Shown piece after piece: positions 10,850-23,181 of a stretch of DNA of 64,000 nt. Within the stretch, counting starts at the first letter, position 1. Each line of letters opens with the position of its first letter. The stretch covers positions 712,667-776,666 of the forward strand of contig JBBELK010000111.1 in assembly GCA_037783545.1 (NCBI GenBank), given 5' to 3'. Source of the DNA: Henricia sp. BOLD:AAB3569 (taxonomy: Eukaryota > Echinodermata > Asteroidea > Spinulosida > Echinasteridae). The position numbers and the translations under genes are program-made. The notes under the pieces are model-generated. The model worked only from the letters and a program-made list of their open reading frames with translations. It searched no databases and had not been told where the DNA came from.

Positions 10850-11800
10850 TTAGCATTAAGATCAATAGGGTGAAGCATATTAATAAGACAATGACTGGTT
10901 GAAAGTAATTTCCTGTTACCAAACCTGTTCTTATCAAGTTTAGGAATGATATCAAGGATAATTCATTTTGCAATAAATGACTTTAATTGCAACTTTTGCA
11001 AAATGGTCAGTTAATGAAATAGGCCGCAATTTGTCCACAGACGAAATGACGTGTTGATTATATGAGCAAGGGGAGTGGCGAGTTCCACCCAAAAAGTACG
11101 AATAATGTGTGCAGAGGTACCGTCTGGCCCGCCAGAGGTGTATTGTCGAATTTTAGTCAATGCCTTGTGTACCTCCTATGGGTTAATAGGACACAGAGCA
11201 GGGCTTGGGAGGTTCGCTGGTAAAGCACTTTGATCAAGCTGACTGCGATATGAACAATTTATTTATTGCATTAGCGATGCTGAGATAATCATCTGGTGAT
11301 ATTTCCGAAACATCTATCGGTATATGTGATTGTTTCTACTACCCGTAAGAGCACGAATTTCACGATACCATGCTGACGGGTTAGTGTGTTTCAGGTGTTG
11401 GACTCGTGAGGAATAATAGTTGTGCTTTAGCTTTAACAATAGTGTATTTGACCTTATTCCTCAGGCGTGCCTAAGTAGACTTATCACCACGATGGAAAGC
11501 ATTTTGTCTGTCACGCGCAGCATAAGGGATTCCAAACCAACAGACACCCATGGTTTGTCACATGTATGAAGTTTTACTTTGCATCTACGAAAGTAACTAT
11601 CGATGGCTGTAATAAGAGTTTGTGTAAAACATTCACACTGGACATTGACGTTAGAATGTTTTATTACTTCTGACCAATCATGGTCCACCAGCCAGGTACC
11701 AAAAGCTCTCATTGCACTATCGGACATACGTCGACTATACCGATACTTATTGGTATTACATTTCGCCGTGTGCTCTAACTTAGGTGACCAGGGGTCGATT
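10850..11800 (-). pseudogene. Non-LTR retrotransposon (LINE) ORF2 remnant
   Basis: On the - strand from about 11800 the linker between endonuclease and reverse transcriptase is readable: RRMSDSAMRAFGTWLVDHDW, then KLHTCDKPWV. It is followed in broken frames by DRQNAFHRGD, a GGPDGT block near 11110-11130 (the start of the reverse-transcriptase fingers) and IIPKLDKNRFG near 10930. The catalytic YxDD motif is not present. This fits a CR1, L2 or Jockey-type LINE; which one is not resolvable here. The decay is extensive. Confidence 0.6.
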
Positions 11801-12799
11801 TTACTAACGTTTACGATCCTTCGTAACTCGAGATACGATGGGTTACCGCTCCGTAACTCGTGTTGCGTCCTAAGAACGATTTCAAGAAACTTGCGATGAG
11901 TGTACCGATACATATATGCCCTGGGACCGCACCGTAAAGCTACGATGAGGCAATGGGTCATCGTACATACATTTTGACCAACGATGGTCGTGGTTTTTGC
12001 ACAGGGGTTTTGCCGTTTTTGGAAGACGAAACGAACTCTGGCTCCCCAAAAAACTGATTGCCACTCTTGATTGTTTATATGCTGAGCGTAATAAAAAAGA
12101 TAACATTTTAAGTGTCGCTTCAAAACTGTTCAGTGTCGATGTTTTTGCTGCATGCAAAAACACGGAAGCTATGCTGCAGCTGCTGCTGCTGCAGTTGGCC
12201 ATCTATTGTCTACGTCGGCCATAATCCCGTAACTATAGCCGTTCATACGGTTACCGTCACTATAGCCACTGATAGCCACTGCGTAGTTTTAAATCCGTGG
12301 CATCACCATATTAAATACACACGCAGCGGTACGCGTACGTACGTGCACGCGACGTCAATTCGAATTATCGAAACAATGACAAATTGTACCCGACGGTTAA
12401 CGGTAACGTCCGGACGACAGGACGTGCATTCGGGTAACTTCGAGAACCTCCGGAAAAAGGAGGAATTCCTCCTGTTTCAAAATGGCGGAATTGGCGGCTG
12501 CCGGACCTTAAATTCAGTCTAGTCAAAATATGTTTGGTACGGGAACCAGACTAACTTGAATCCGTGGTTCTGAGTGTTAGATCCATGACAACAACAGTGT
12601 GACATTATCCTATGTCCCATCTTTCGATTTTATGTCGCACTCTGCGTGATGCGCCCTGATATTCCAAATGCATTGCGTCCCCTACACGGAGCTGCACACT
12701 TCAAACGTGACGGCGAGTACGGCTTGTAATGTGCGCGATTCTCTGCACTGCGTCATGCAAGTGTATTGCAGCCTGCGCGACTGCAGAGTGCGCGCGTTA
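11801..12799. other. No recognisable gene
   Basis: Open frames of up to 220 codons overlap the LINE remnant but have no domains upstream of it. A GCTGCAGCTGCTGCTGCTGCAG palindromic CAG-type tract occurs near 12170-12195 and short repeats near 12240-12280. Nothing else is supportable. Confidence 0.4.
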
Positions 12800-13096
12800 T
12801 AGACCTTTATCACGGTGCGGCCATATTCCCTTTTCCCCTATTAAAATGAACGTAACGAAAGCGAGGCTTGCCGAAATAAAATAGTTTGGCCCCGCGTTGA
12901 AAATGTTCATTTTGTGCATCACATAGGCATGCGGTGCGATCAAGAAAACGCGCAAAACAACAACGGAAGATTGCACGCGCTATCGCTATTCGCTATCGCG
13001 CAGACACGCACATGCATAGCCTTGTCCAATGTACACTAAACAATTGTTGACTGATGTGGTGTGGGATATGGAGTTTTAACACCCGATGGAGCTCTG

Positions 13097-13130
13097 TAGC
13101 ACCCGAGGCAAAGCCGAGGGTGCTATGAGC
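13097..13130. repeat. Short hairpin
   Basis: AGCACCCGAGGC and the complementary GCCGAGGGTGCT face each other with a short AAA loop region. It lies just before the long MITE copy. It may be a structural end of another small element; the function is unknown. Confidence 0.5.
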
Positions 13131-13142
13131 TTCCGAGGGCGT

Positions 13143-14011
13143 AGCCTTGTCCAAGGCCGTCTGCAGGTTTTTTTGCTGTATACCAGGGAATATTTAGTCT
13201 AACGCATGCAAACTGCACACGGCATGAAAACGAGCCACTTTGAGATAACGACTTCTGTAGTAAACCCGTACGGCAATACATACTGCGTACTAGCTGCGTA
13301 CGGCCTGGTCTACCTCGATAGACAGCCTTGTGGAGTCTGTAACTTCCGGGTTTAATGTGTTTCTTTACATTTTCGGCCGGTTTTGGCCGAAAATGGGCGG
13401 GCTTTGGATATGCGGGTATGCAAGGTATGAATATTTAACATTTGTCTTCAGCCAATCAAGAGCTTCATGAGTAGCACGTAATGCCGCGAAGCATTCATTA
13501 TGCATGTAATGGCGTCCTCATGTTACGAGAACCGTGGCATGATCGATGGACGAAAACAACAATATTTTCGAGTTCGTAGCATTTATTGTGCTTGTCTGTT
13601 TACGTAATTGATTACACTTCTGGGGACAACGGTCGTAATATGACAGCTTTCCTGAATGATTTTGTGGGAGCTCTTAATACTGCCTCGGATAGCTCCATGG
13701 GTGAACAAACTGGGGATCGCAGATCATAGCGTTTTTCAAACATAGCCTGGCGTGCGTCGACCAATGAAATCTCAGCTCACGCTGGGGTGGTTTCCATATT
13801 ACTGTAATGAGTTTCGCTGGCTGAATGCAGAACCATCAAGGCTTTGGGTTTAGGACCGTACCGATACATGTACGTGCATGTGTGCATAGTCGTAGCGCGG
13901 CGCGTTGTGAGCCAATGATATAGTACGTGCAACAGATTCCGTATAGATCGTAAGCGCTTTGTTCAGTTTTATCTTCAGCGGGCCGTCTGACCAAAAGCCT
14001 TGGTCAAGGCT
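13143..14011. mobile_element. Longer copy of the AGCCTTG MITE family
   Basis: Relative to the copy at 5678-6031 it is inverted. It matches over about 13143-13320 and about 13837-14011, including the termini AGCCTTGTCCAAGGC and GCCTTGGTCAAGGCT. About 515 bp of extra sequence (about 13321-13836) lies in the middle. Either this is the fuller form and the other copy is an internal deletion, or something inserted here. No 11-bp duplication is visible at its ends. Confidence 0.65.
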
Positions 14012-14129
14012 AGCACACGCACTGATCATGCCCGACACGTACACGTACTATGCAGTGGGGAACAAGACAAAGATGGACGCACCGTTATAAAGGTCTATTA
14101 GTGCGTCAAGTTTGCTTGAAGATAAATTC

Positions 14130-14268
14130 GTTATCCCACTCGCGCTCGTTAAATACGGCATGATGTAGCGCGTCTGCGTCCCATATCCCACTCGGCCTTT
14201 GGCCTCGTGGGATATGGGACGCAGACGCACTACATCATGCCGTATTCCACTTGCGCTCGTGGGATAAC
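14130..14268. repeat. Near-perfect palindrome
   Basis: The arms 14130-14198 and 14200-14268 are complementary. The inner 46 bp (GTCTGCGTCCCATATCCCAC and flanks) is nearly perfect around a TTT loop. The outer ends read GTTATCCCACTCGCGCTCG and its complement. It is a typical foldback MITE and a strong cruciform candidate. Confidence 0.85.
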
Positions 14269-15238
14269 TATACGTCCTTGGTGAGTGTACGTGTACATGT
14301 GGAATACAAATTTAAATGATGCTACCGTGTTCAACACGCGTCCTACGCGCGACTTAAAACGCGAAAAACAGAAACCGCCCACGCGCTTGGTGACTGCACA
14401 AAATGTATTAGTACGCGTCCCGCAAGCTGCGAGCCAGATTTAACGCGCGCGCTTGCACTACGCAGAACGGACACGGGGACTTTTTGAACTCGTGTAGTTG
14501 ACGACCATTTTATTAAAAACATAATTCAGCACCGCAAACAGCCTTAGAGTAAATATGCAAATATCCCTAATCGATAATCGAACGCATCACGCTTACGATA
14601 GGTTCGATGAAATTCATCGCAGCACCCATCGTAGCCACGATCCATCGCAGCCCTACGATCCATCGCAAGCCTTATTACAGACCTTAACGTACGAAGAGTT
14701 TAGTGAAATCGACCCCAGATAAATTAATTTACAAAACATCGTTGGTTTTTAAAGATATCCTTGAAAATATACGAATTTATATTGCGAAATTTCAGAATGG
14801 TATGAGAAAAATTGTGACAAATGATATGGTATCAAAATCTCAATACCCATGGGAAAAATTAAGCACACTTTACTCTAGCTTTTTGTGAGGTAAATCGGAT
14901 ATACAGCAACGTTGTATAAGTCACTGTCAGTGATAATGTGCGATATTAGGGGAGTGGTGGTTTATTGACGTCTCAGATATTCTTCTAAAACAATAAGGTG
15001 ATGCATTACTATACCAAACTAATAAATCCCAAAATGTTTAGCTCACTGACACTTATAGCGTTCGCAGTCGTTTAAAAAAAATGGAATTACAGGACCAAGA
15101 AATTGGTAAAACGACAAATACAGGTCCAATCAGCGTAAAAACGTGCGCCAAGCTTGTTTCAACAAAAGTAAAACATTTTTAAAAAAACGTAACAAAAGTT
15201 TAAAAAGAGGGAAATTGCAAATAGGAGATTAGGCGTAC
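14269..15238. other. No recognisable gene; dispersed-repeat fragment
   Basis: About 14706-14866 is a diverged copy of about 683-800. A 61-codon frame there is part of that repeat. The sequence is otherwise AT-rich with no feature that can be supported. Confidence 0.45.
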
Positions 15239-15451
15239 CTGGGCACGACAGAACAAGGTGAACCTCCGGCGCGTCCAGCGATTTCACAAGATTGTCGTGC
15301 AGACGTGCTGCGCCGTTTGGCCGGCTGACGTCGTGGGCGTTGAATCCGCCTAAGTGAAGCTCGGTGCATCGGCACGGTTCACGAACTGGGATGACCCATT
15401 GGGTGCCCGAGGCAGGGGTGGGATCCTGTCCCATGAAACAAATATTCCCGT
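15239..15451 (-). CDS. Candidate internal exon of an unknown host gene (phase 1-1)
   Basis: On the - strand a pyrimidine tract TTTCCTCTCCCCTTCAAG precedes 15451, and a consensus donor CCCAG/GTACGC follows 15239. The 213-bp segment is open in one frame: 2 bases, 70 codons, then 1 base, so both splice phases are equal (1-1). It is more GC-rich and less repetitive than its surroundings. It encodes four cysteines (ICFMG, EPCRCTE and LSCPG), suggesting an extracellular module. The domain is not recognised. No neighbouring exon was found in the window. Chance or an old retroelement fragment remains possible. Confidence 0.35.
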
Positions 15452-15680
15452 CTTGAAGGGGAGAGGAAATGTAGTCCATTGTCAGATTGACGACATACAA
15501 AAAGACACATTACGTACAGAAAAATACCCATGGGAAAGTTTCGGTCTTTTATTTCAATGGTGATCAGGCACCATACCAAATGTTGTGTTCAAAAAAAAGG
15601 GCCTCTGACATTAACACCCTTGACCCCATATTTATACCCTCTAACATTTTCACACTAAGGGCTACTTCCGGAAGTGAGCA
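15452..15680. other. Flank of the satellite block
   Basis: The segment continues the open frame artefactually and then enters sequence that leads into the first diverged monomer. No separate feature was seen. Confidence 0.4.
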
Positions 15681-15822
15681 AGGTCAAAGGTCACCAACAT
15701 ATTTTTTAGATACCCCACCCTAGTCGAAGTGTAACACAAGTGACTTTGTCCAAATATCTTGCACCACTTTCAAATGGCAAGGCAAAATCTGTTTGACCAA
15801 TAGGAAACGAGGTCAAAGGTCA
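15681..15822 (+). repeat. Satellite array 0: one diverged monomer
   Basis: This is a single copy, the most diverged in the block (for example GTGACTTTGTCCAAATATCTTG), at the left edge. Edge divergence is typical of satellites. Confidence 0.85.
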
Positions 15823-16297
15823 AGGCGTGTGCGCATCTTAAAGACTTTTGTTAGTCATCGTATATGGCGAAGGAATCAAGATCTTAGGTCAAACGGTTGA
15901 TTTTTTATTGATTTTTGAATATTTAATTTATTAAACTTCATGCGCCTTTAATCTGACACGTGATGACGTCATCATTACGTCATTAGAACTGTGCACTAAT
16001 TCACATAGTGACCATTGTCCATGTGAAGTTTGAAGTCAATCATCAATGTGCAAGTGTCCGAAATAGCGTCTGAAAAAAGTGGAAGAAGGAAAAGAATAAA
16101 AAACTAGACCTGTGTTCGTTCTTGACAACGAACACATGGCTGTTCCCCTCCTTTTAATAAACATATATGGTGTTCGGGATTACCTTTGTTAGTGATCGTA
16201 TATGAAGAAATCACGATCGTATGTCAAACGGTCGAGTTTTTATCGATTTTTAAATATTGAATATTATTACATGCCCCTTTAATCTGACATGTAGGGA
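15823..16297 (+). repeat. Satellite spacer 0
   Basis: It begins AGGCGTGTGCGCATC. It has one intact CRE TGACGTCA and a mutated second site (TTACGTCA), and the hairpin TGTGTTCGTT/AACGAACACA. Confidence 0.85.
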
Positions 16298-17075
16298 AGG
16301 TCAAAGGTCACGGCCATATTTTTTGGATACACCACCCTAGGTCGAAGTGTAATACAGTTGACCACATGCAGATATATTGTACCACTTTCAAATGGCAAGG
16401 CAAAATCTGTTAGACCAATAGGAAACGAGGTCAAAGGTCACGACCATATTTTTTGGATACACCACCCTAGGTCGAAGTGTAATACAGTTGACCACATGCA
16501 GATATCTTGTACCACTTTCAAATGTTAGACCAATAGGAAACGAGGTCAAAGGTCACGACCAAATTTTTTGGATACACCACCCTAGGTCCAAGTGTAATAC
16601 AGTTGACCACATGCAGATATCTTGTACCACTTTCAAATGGAAAGGCAAAATCTGTTAGACCAATAGGAAACGAGGTCAAAGGTCACGACCATATTTTTTG
16701 GATACACCACCCTAGGTCCAAGTGTAATACAGTTGACCACATGCAGATATCTTGTACCACTTTCAAATGGCAAGGCAAAATCTGTTAGACCAATAGGAAA
16801 CGAGGTCAAAGGTCACGACCATATTTTTTGGATACACCACTCTAGGTCCAAGTGTAATACAGTTGACCACATGCAGATATCTTGTACCACTTTCAAATGG
16901 AAAGGCAAAATCTGTTAGACCAATAGGAAACGAGGTCAAAGGTCACGACCATATTTTTTGGATACACCACCCTAGGTCCAAGTGTAATGCAGTTGACCAC
17001 ATGCAGATATCTTGTACCACTTTCAAATGGCAAGGCAAAATCTGTTAGACCAATAGGAAACGAGGTCAAAGGTCA
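16298..17075 (+). repeat. Satellite array 1: 6 monomers
   Basis: Six monomers. The second has lost about 18 bp around GGCAAGGCAAAATCT. Confidence 0.92.
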
Positions 17076-17621
17076 AGGGGTGTGCGCATCTCAAAGACCT
17101 TTGTTAGTCATCGTATATGCCGAAGGAATCAAGATCGTAGGTCAAACGGTTGATTTGTTATTGATTTTTGAATATTGAATTTATTAAACTTCATGCCCCT
17201 TTAATCTGACAAGTGATGACGTCATCATGACGTCATTAGTACTGTGCCCAACTTTACATAGTGACCAATGTCCATGTGAAGTTTGAAGTCAATCATGAAT
17301 GTGCAAATGCCCGAAATAGCGTCTGAAAAAAAGTGGAAGAAGGAAAAGTAAAAACAAAATTAAAAACAAAATCGTAACGAAAACAAAGGCTGTTCCTGAC
17401 CGTGTCGGAACAGCCAAAAATATAAAACTAGACCTGTGTTCGTTTTTGACAACGAACACATGGCTGTTCCCCTCCTTTTTATAAACATATATGGTGTTCG
17501 GGATGACCTTTGTTAGTTATCGTATATGAAGAAATCACGATCGTAGGTCAAACGGTTGAGTTTTTATCGATTGTTAAATATTGAATATTATTACATGCCC
17601 CTTTAATCTGACATGTAGGGA
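17076..17621 (+). repeat. Satellite spacer 1
   Basis: Twin CRE palindromes lie at 17217-17224 and 17228-17235, followed by hairpin GGCTGTTCC/GGAACAGCC, hairpin TGTGTTCGTT/AACGAACACA and TTTTTATAAACATATAT. Its two halves are diverged copies of each other (both contain GATCGTAGGTCAAACGGTTGA). Confidence 0.88.
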
Positions 17622-18674
17622 AGGTCACAGGTCACGGCCATATTTTTTGGATACACCACCCTTGGTCGAAGTGTAATACAGTTGACCACATGCAGATATC
17701 TTGTACCACTTTCAAATGGCAAGGCAAAATCTGTTAGACCAATAGGAAACGAGGTCAAAGGTCACGACCAATTTTTTTGGATACACCACCCTAGGTCCAA
17801 GTGTAATACAGTTGACCACATGCAGATATCTTGTACCACTTTCAAATGGAAAAGCAAAATCTGTTAGACCAATAGAAAACGAGGTCAAAGGTCACGACCA
17901 TATTTTGTGGATACACCACCCTAGGTCCAAGTGTAATGCAGTTGACCACATGCAGATATCTTGTACCACTTTCAAATGGCAAGGCAAAATCTGTTAGACC
18001 AATAGGAAACGAGGTCAAAGGTCACGACCATATTTTTTGGATACACCACCGTAGGTCCAAGTGTAATACAGTTGACCACATGCAGATATCTTGTACCACT
18101 TTCAAATGGCAAGGCAAAATCTGTTAGACCAATAGGAAACGAGGTCAAAGGTCACGACCATATTTTTTGGATACACCACTCTAGGTCCAAGTGTAATACA
18201 GTTGACCACATGCAGATATCTTGTACCACTTTCAAATGGAAAGGCAAAATCTGTTAGACCAATAGGAAACGAGGTCAAAGGTCACGACCATATTTTTTGG
18301 ATACACCACCCTAGGTCCAAGTGTAATACAGTTGACCACATGCAGATATCTTGTACCACTTTCAAATGGCAAGGCAAAATCTGTTAGACCAATAGGAAAC
18401 GAGGTCAAAGGTGACGACCATATTTTTTGGATACACCACCCTAGGTCCAAGTGTAATACAGTTGACCACATGCAGATATCTTGTACCACTTTCAAATGGC
18501 AAGGCAAAATCTGTTAGACCAATAGGAAACGAGGTCAAAGGTCACGACCATATTTTTTAGATACACCACCCTAGGTCCAAGTGTAATACAGTTGACCACA
18601 TGCAGATATCTTGTACCACTTTCAAATGGCAAGGCAAAATCTGTTAGACCAATAGGAAACGAGGTCAAAGGTCA
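17622..18674 (+). repeat. Satellite array 2: 8 monomers
   Basis: Eight monomers. The first starts with the spacer-derived AGGTCACAGGTCA, also a DR1 arrangement. Confidence 0.93.
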
Positions 18675-19219
18675 AGGGGCGTGCGCATCTCAAAGACCTT
18701 TGTTAGTCATCGTATATGCCGAAGGAATCAAGATCGTAGGTCAAACGGTTGATTTGTTATTGATTTTTGAATATTTAATTTATTAAACTTCATGCCCCTT
18801 TAATCTGACAAGTGATGACGTCATCATGACGTCATTAGTACTGTGCACAACTTTACATAGTGACCAATGTCCATGTGAAGTTTGAAGTCAATCATGAATG
18901 TGCAAATGCCCGAAATAGCGTCTGAAAAAAGTGGAAGAAGGAAAAGTAAAAACAAAATTAAAAACAAAATCGTAACGAAAACAAAGGCTGTTCCTGACCG
19001 TGTCGGAACAGCCAAAAATATAAAACTAGACCTGTGTTCGTTTTTGACAACGAACACATGGCTGTTCCCCTCCTTTTTATAAACATATATGGTGTTCGGG
19101 ATGACCTTTGTTAGTTATCGTATATGAAGAAATCACGATCGTAGGTCAAACGGTTGAGTTTTTATCGATTGTTAAATATTGAATATTATTACATGCCCCT
19201 TTAATCTAACATGTAGGGA
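18675..19219 (+). repeat. Satellite spacer 2
   Basis: Same layout as spacer 1, with one GGCTGTTCC hairpin. Confidence 0.88.
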
Positions 19220-20532
19220 AGGTCACAGGTCACGACCATATTTTTTGGATACACCACCCTAGGTCGAAGTGTAATACAGTTGACCACATGCATATATCTT
19301 GTACCACTTTCAAATGGCAAGGCAAAATCTGTTAGACCAATAGGAAACGAGGTCAAAGGTCACGACCAATTTTTTTGGATACACCACCCTAGGTCCAAGT
19401 GTAATACAGTTGACCACATGCAGATATCTTGTACCACTTTCAAATGGCAAGGCAAAATCTGTTAGACCAATAGGAAACGAGGTCAAAGGTCACGACCATA
19501 TTTTTTGGATACACCACCCTAGGTCCAAGTGTAATACAGTTGACCACATGCAGATATCTTGTACCACTTTCAAATGGAAAAGCAAAATCTGTTAGACCAA
19601 TAGGAAACGAGGTCAAAGGTCACGACCATATTTTTTGGATACACCACCCTAGGTCCAAGTGTAATGCAGTTGACCACATGCAGATATCTTGTACCACTTT
19701 CAAATGGCAAGGCAAAATCTGTTAGACCAATAGGAAACGAGGTCAAAGGTCACGACCATATTTTTTGGATACACCACCGTAGGTCCAAGTGTAATGCAGT
19801 TGACCACATGCAGATATCTTGTACCACTTTCAAATGGCAAGGCAAAATCTGTTAGACCAATAGGAAACGAGGTCAAAGGTCACGACCATATTTTTTGGAT
19901 ACACCACCGTAGGTCCAAGTGTAATACAGTTGACCACATGCAGATATCTTGTACCACTTTCAAATGGCAAGGCAAAATCTGTTAGACCAATAGGAAACGA
20001 GGTCAAAGGTCACGACCATATTTTTTGGATACACCACTCTAGGTCCAAGTGTAATACAGTTGACCACATGCAGATATCTTGTACCACTTTCAAATGGAAA
20101 GGCAAAATCTGTTAGACCAATAGGAAACGAGGTCAAAGGTCACGACCATATTTTTTGGATACACCACCCTAGGTCCAAGTGTAATACAGTTGACCACATG
20201 CAGATATCTTGTACCACTTTCAAATGGCAAGGCAAAATCTGTTAGACCAATAGGAAACGAGGTCAAAGGTCACGACCATATTTTTTTGATACACCACCCT
20301 AGGTCCAAGTGTAATACAGTTGACCACATGCAGATATCTTGTACCACTTTCAAATGGCAAGGCAAAATCTGTTAGACCAATAGGAAACGAGGTCAAAGGT
20401 CACGACCATATTTTTTAGATACACCACCCTAGGTCCAAGTGTAATACAGTTGACCACATGCAGATATCTTGTACCACTTTCAAATGACAAGGCAAAATCT
20501 GTTAGACCAATAGGAAACGAGGTCAAAGGTCA
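19220..20532 (+). repeat. Satellite array 3: 10 monomers
   Basis: Ten monomers. Several share the variant ACCACCGTAGG. Confidence 0.93.
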
Positions 20533-21139
20533 AGGGGTGTGCGCATCTCAAAGACCTTTGTTAGTCATCGTATATGCCGAAGGAATCAAGATCGTAGGTC
20601 AAACGGTTGATTTGTTATTGTTTTTTGAATATTTAATTTATTAAACTTCATGCCCCTTTAATCTGACAAGTGATGACGTCATCATGACGTCATTAGTACT
20701 GTGCACAACTTTACATAGTGACCAATGTCCATGTGAAGTTTGAAGTCAATCATGAATGTGCAAATGCCCGAAATAGCGTCTGAAAAAAGTGGAAGAAGGA
20801 AAAGTAAAAAAAAAATTAAAAACAAAATCGTAACGAAAACAAAGGCTGTTCCTGACCGTGTCGGAACAGCCAAAAAAAAAAAAAAACAATCGTTACGAAA
20901 ACAAAGGCTGTTCCGACCCGAATCGGAACAGCCAAAAATATAAAACTAGACCTGTGTTCGTTCTTGACAACGAACACATGGCTGTTCCCCTCCTTTTTAT
21001 AAACATATATGGTGTTCGGGATGACCTTTGTTAGTTATCGTATATGAAGAAATCACGATCGTAGGTCAAACGGTTGAGTTTTTATCGATTGTTAAATATT
21101 GAATATTATTACATGCCCCTTTAATCTGACATGTAGGGA
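20533..21139 (+). repeat. Satellite spacer 3 (long form, two hairpins)
   Basis: 607 bp. It carries two successive GGCTGTTCC/GGAACAGCC hairpins separated by an A-run. It is the first part of the 3,700-bp duplicated unit. Confidence 0.9.
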
Positions 21140-22712
21140 AGGTCACAGGTCACGGCCATATTTTTTGGATACACCACCCTAGGTCGAAGTGTAATACAGT
21201 TGACCACATGCAGATATCTTGTACCACTTTCAAATGGCAAGGCAAAATCTGTTAGACCAATAGGAAACGAGGTCAAAGGTCACGACCAAATTTTTTGGAT
21301 ACACCACCCTAGGTCCAAGTGTAATACAGTTGACCACATGCAGATATCTTGTACCACTTTCAAATGGAAAGGCAAAATCTGTTAGACCAATAGGAAACGA
21401 GGTCAAAGGTCACGACCATATTTTTTGGATACACCACCCTAGGTCCAAGTGTAATACAGTTGACCACATGCAGATATCTTGTACCACTTTCAAATGGCAA
21501 GGCAAAATCTGTTAGACCAATAGGAAACGAGGTCAAAGGTCACGACCATATTTTTTGGATACACCACCCTAGGTCCAAGTGTAATACAGTTGACCACATG
21601 CAGATATATTGTACCATTTTCAAATGGAAAGGCAAAATCTGTTAGACCAATAGGAAACGAGGTCAAAGGTCACGACCATATTTTTTGGATACACCACCCT
21701 AGGTCCAAGTGTAATACAGTTGACCACATGCAGATATCTTGTACCACTTTCAAATGGCAAGGCAAAATATGTTAGACCAATAGGAAACGAGGTCAAAGGT
21801 CACGACCATATTTTTTGGATACACCACTCTAGGTCCAAGTGTAATACAGTTGACCACATGCAGATATATTGTACCACTTTCAAATGGAAAGGCAAAATCT
21901 GTTAGACCAATAGGAAACGAGGTCAAAGGTCACGACCATATTTTTTGGATACACCACCCTAGGTCCAAGTGTAATACAGTTGACCACATGCAGATATCTT
22001 GTACCACTTTCAAATGGCAAGGCAAAATATTTTAGACCAATAGGAAACGAGGTCAAAGGTCACGACCATATTTTTTTGATAAACCACCCTAGGTCCAAGT
22101 GTAATACAGTTGACCACATGCAGATATCTTGTACCACTTTCAAATGGCAAGGCAAAATCTGTTAGACCAATAGGAAACGAGGTCAAAGGTCACGACCATA
22201 TTTTTTGGATACACCACCCTAGGTCCAAGTGTAATACAGTTGACCACATGCAGATATCTTGTACCACTTTCAAATGGCAAGGCAAAATCTGTTAGACCAA
22301 TAGGAAACGAGGTCAAAGGTCACGACCATATTTTTTGGATACACCACCCTAGGTCCAAGTGTAATACAGTTGACCACATGCAGATATCTTGTACCACTTT
22401 CAAATGGCAAGGCAAAATCTGTTAGACCAATAGGAAACGAGGTCAAAGGTCACGACCATATTTTTTGGATACACCACCCTAGGTCCAAGTGTAATACAGT
22501 TGACCACATGCAGATATCTTGTACCACTTTCAAATGGCAAGGCAAAATCTGTTAGACCAATAGGAAACGAGGTCAAAGGTCACGACCTAATTTGTTGGAT
22601 ACACCACCCTAGGTCCAAGTGTAATACAGTTGACCACATCCAGATATCTTGTAACACTTTCAAATGGCAAGGCAAAATCTCTTTGACCAATAGGAAACGA
22701 GGTCCAAGGTCA
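21140..22712 (+). repeat. Satellite array 4: 12 monomers
   Basis: Twelve monomers. The last is the distinct terminal variant with GACCTAATTTGTTGG and CACATCCAG. Confidence 0.93.
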
Positions 22713-23181
22713 AGGGGTGCGCGCATCTCAAAGACACTTGTTAGTCATTGTATATGGCGAAGGAATCAAGATCGTAGTTCAAACGGTTGATTTTTTAATG
22801 ATTTTTGAATATTTAATTTATTAAACTTCATACCCCTTTAATCTGACACGTGATGACGTCATCATGACGTCATTAGTACTGTGCACAACTTCACATAGTG
22901 ACCAATGTCCATGTGAAGTTTGAAGTCAAGCATCAATGTGCAAGTGTCCGAAATAGCGTCTGAAAAAAGTGGAAGAAGGAAAAGGATAAACTAGACCTGT
23001 GTTCGTTCTTGACAACGAACACATGGCTGTTCCCCTCCTTTTTATAAACATATATTGTGTTCAGGATGATCTTTGTTAGTGATCGTATATGAATAAATCA
23101 CGATCGTAGGTCAAACTGTTGAGTTTTTATCGATTTTTAAATATTAAATATTATTACATGCCCCTTTAATCTGACATGTAC
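22713..23181 (+). repeat. Satellite spacer 4 (short form)
   Basis: 469 bp. It lacks the GGCTGTTCC hairpin but keeps the twin CRE and the TGTGTTCGTT hairpin. Confidence 0.9.

Larger units (their letters stand above)
12800..14097. mobile_element. TIR element with TTA target duplication (Harbinger-like, non-autonomous)
   Basis: The element starts TAGACCTTTATCACGGTGCG at 12800 and ends with the near complement (TAGACCTTTATAACGGTGCG) at 14097. It is flanked by TTA at 12797-12799 and 14098-14100. A 3-bp TWA duplication is the hallmark of PIF/Harbinger transposons. No transposase or Myb-like ORF is present, so it would be non-autonomous. Much of its interior is a longer copy of the MITE seen at 5678-6031. 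Confidence 0.6.

Noticed and set aside
12165..12195. CAG/CTG trinucleotide expansion
   Set aside because: Only a few units are present, within a palindromic GCAGCTGC context. It is not a significant microsatellite.
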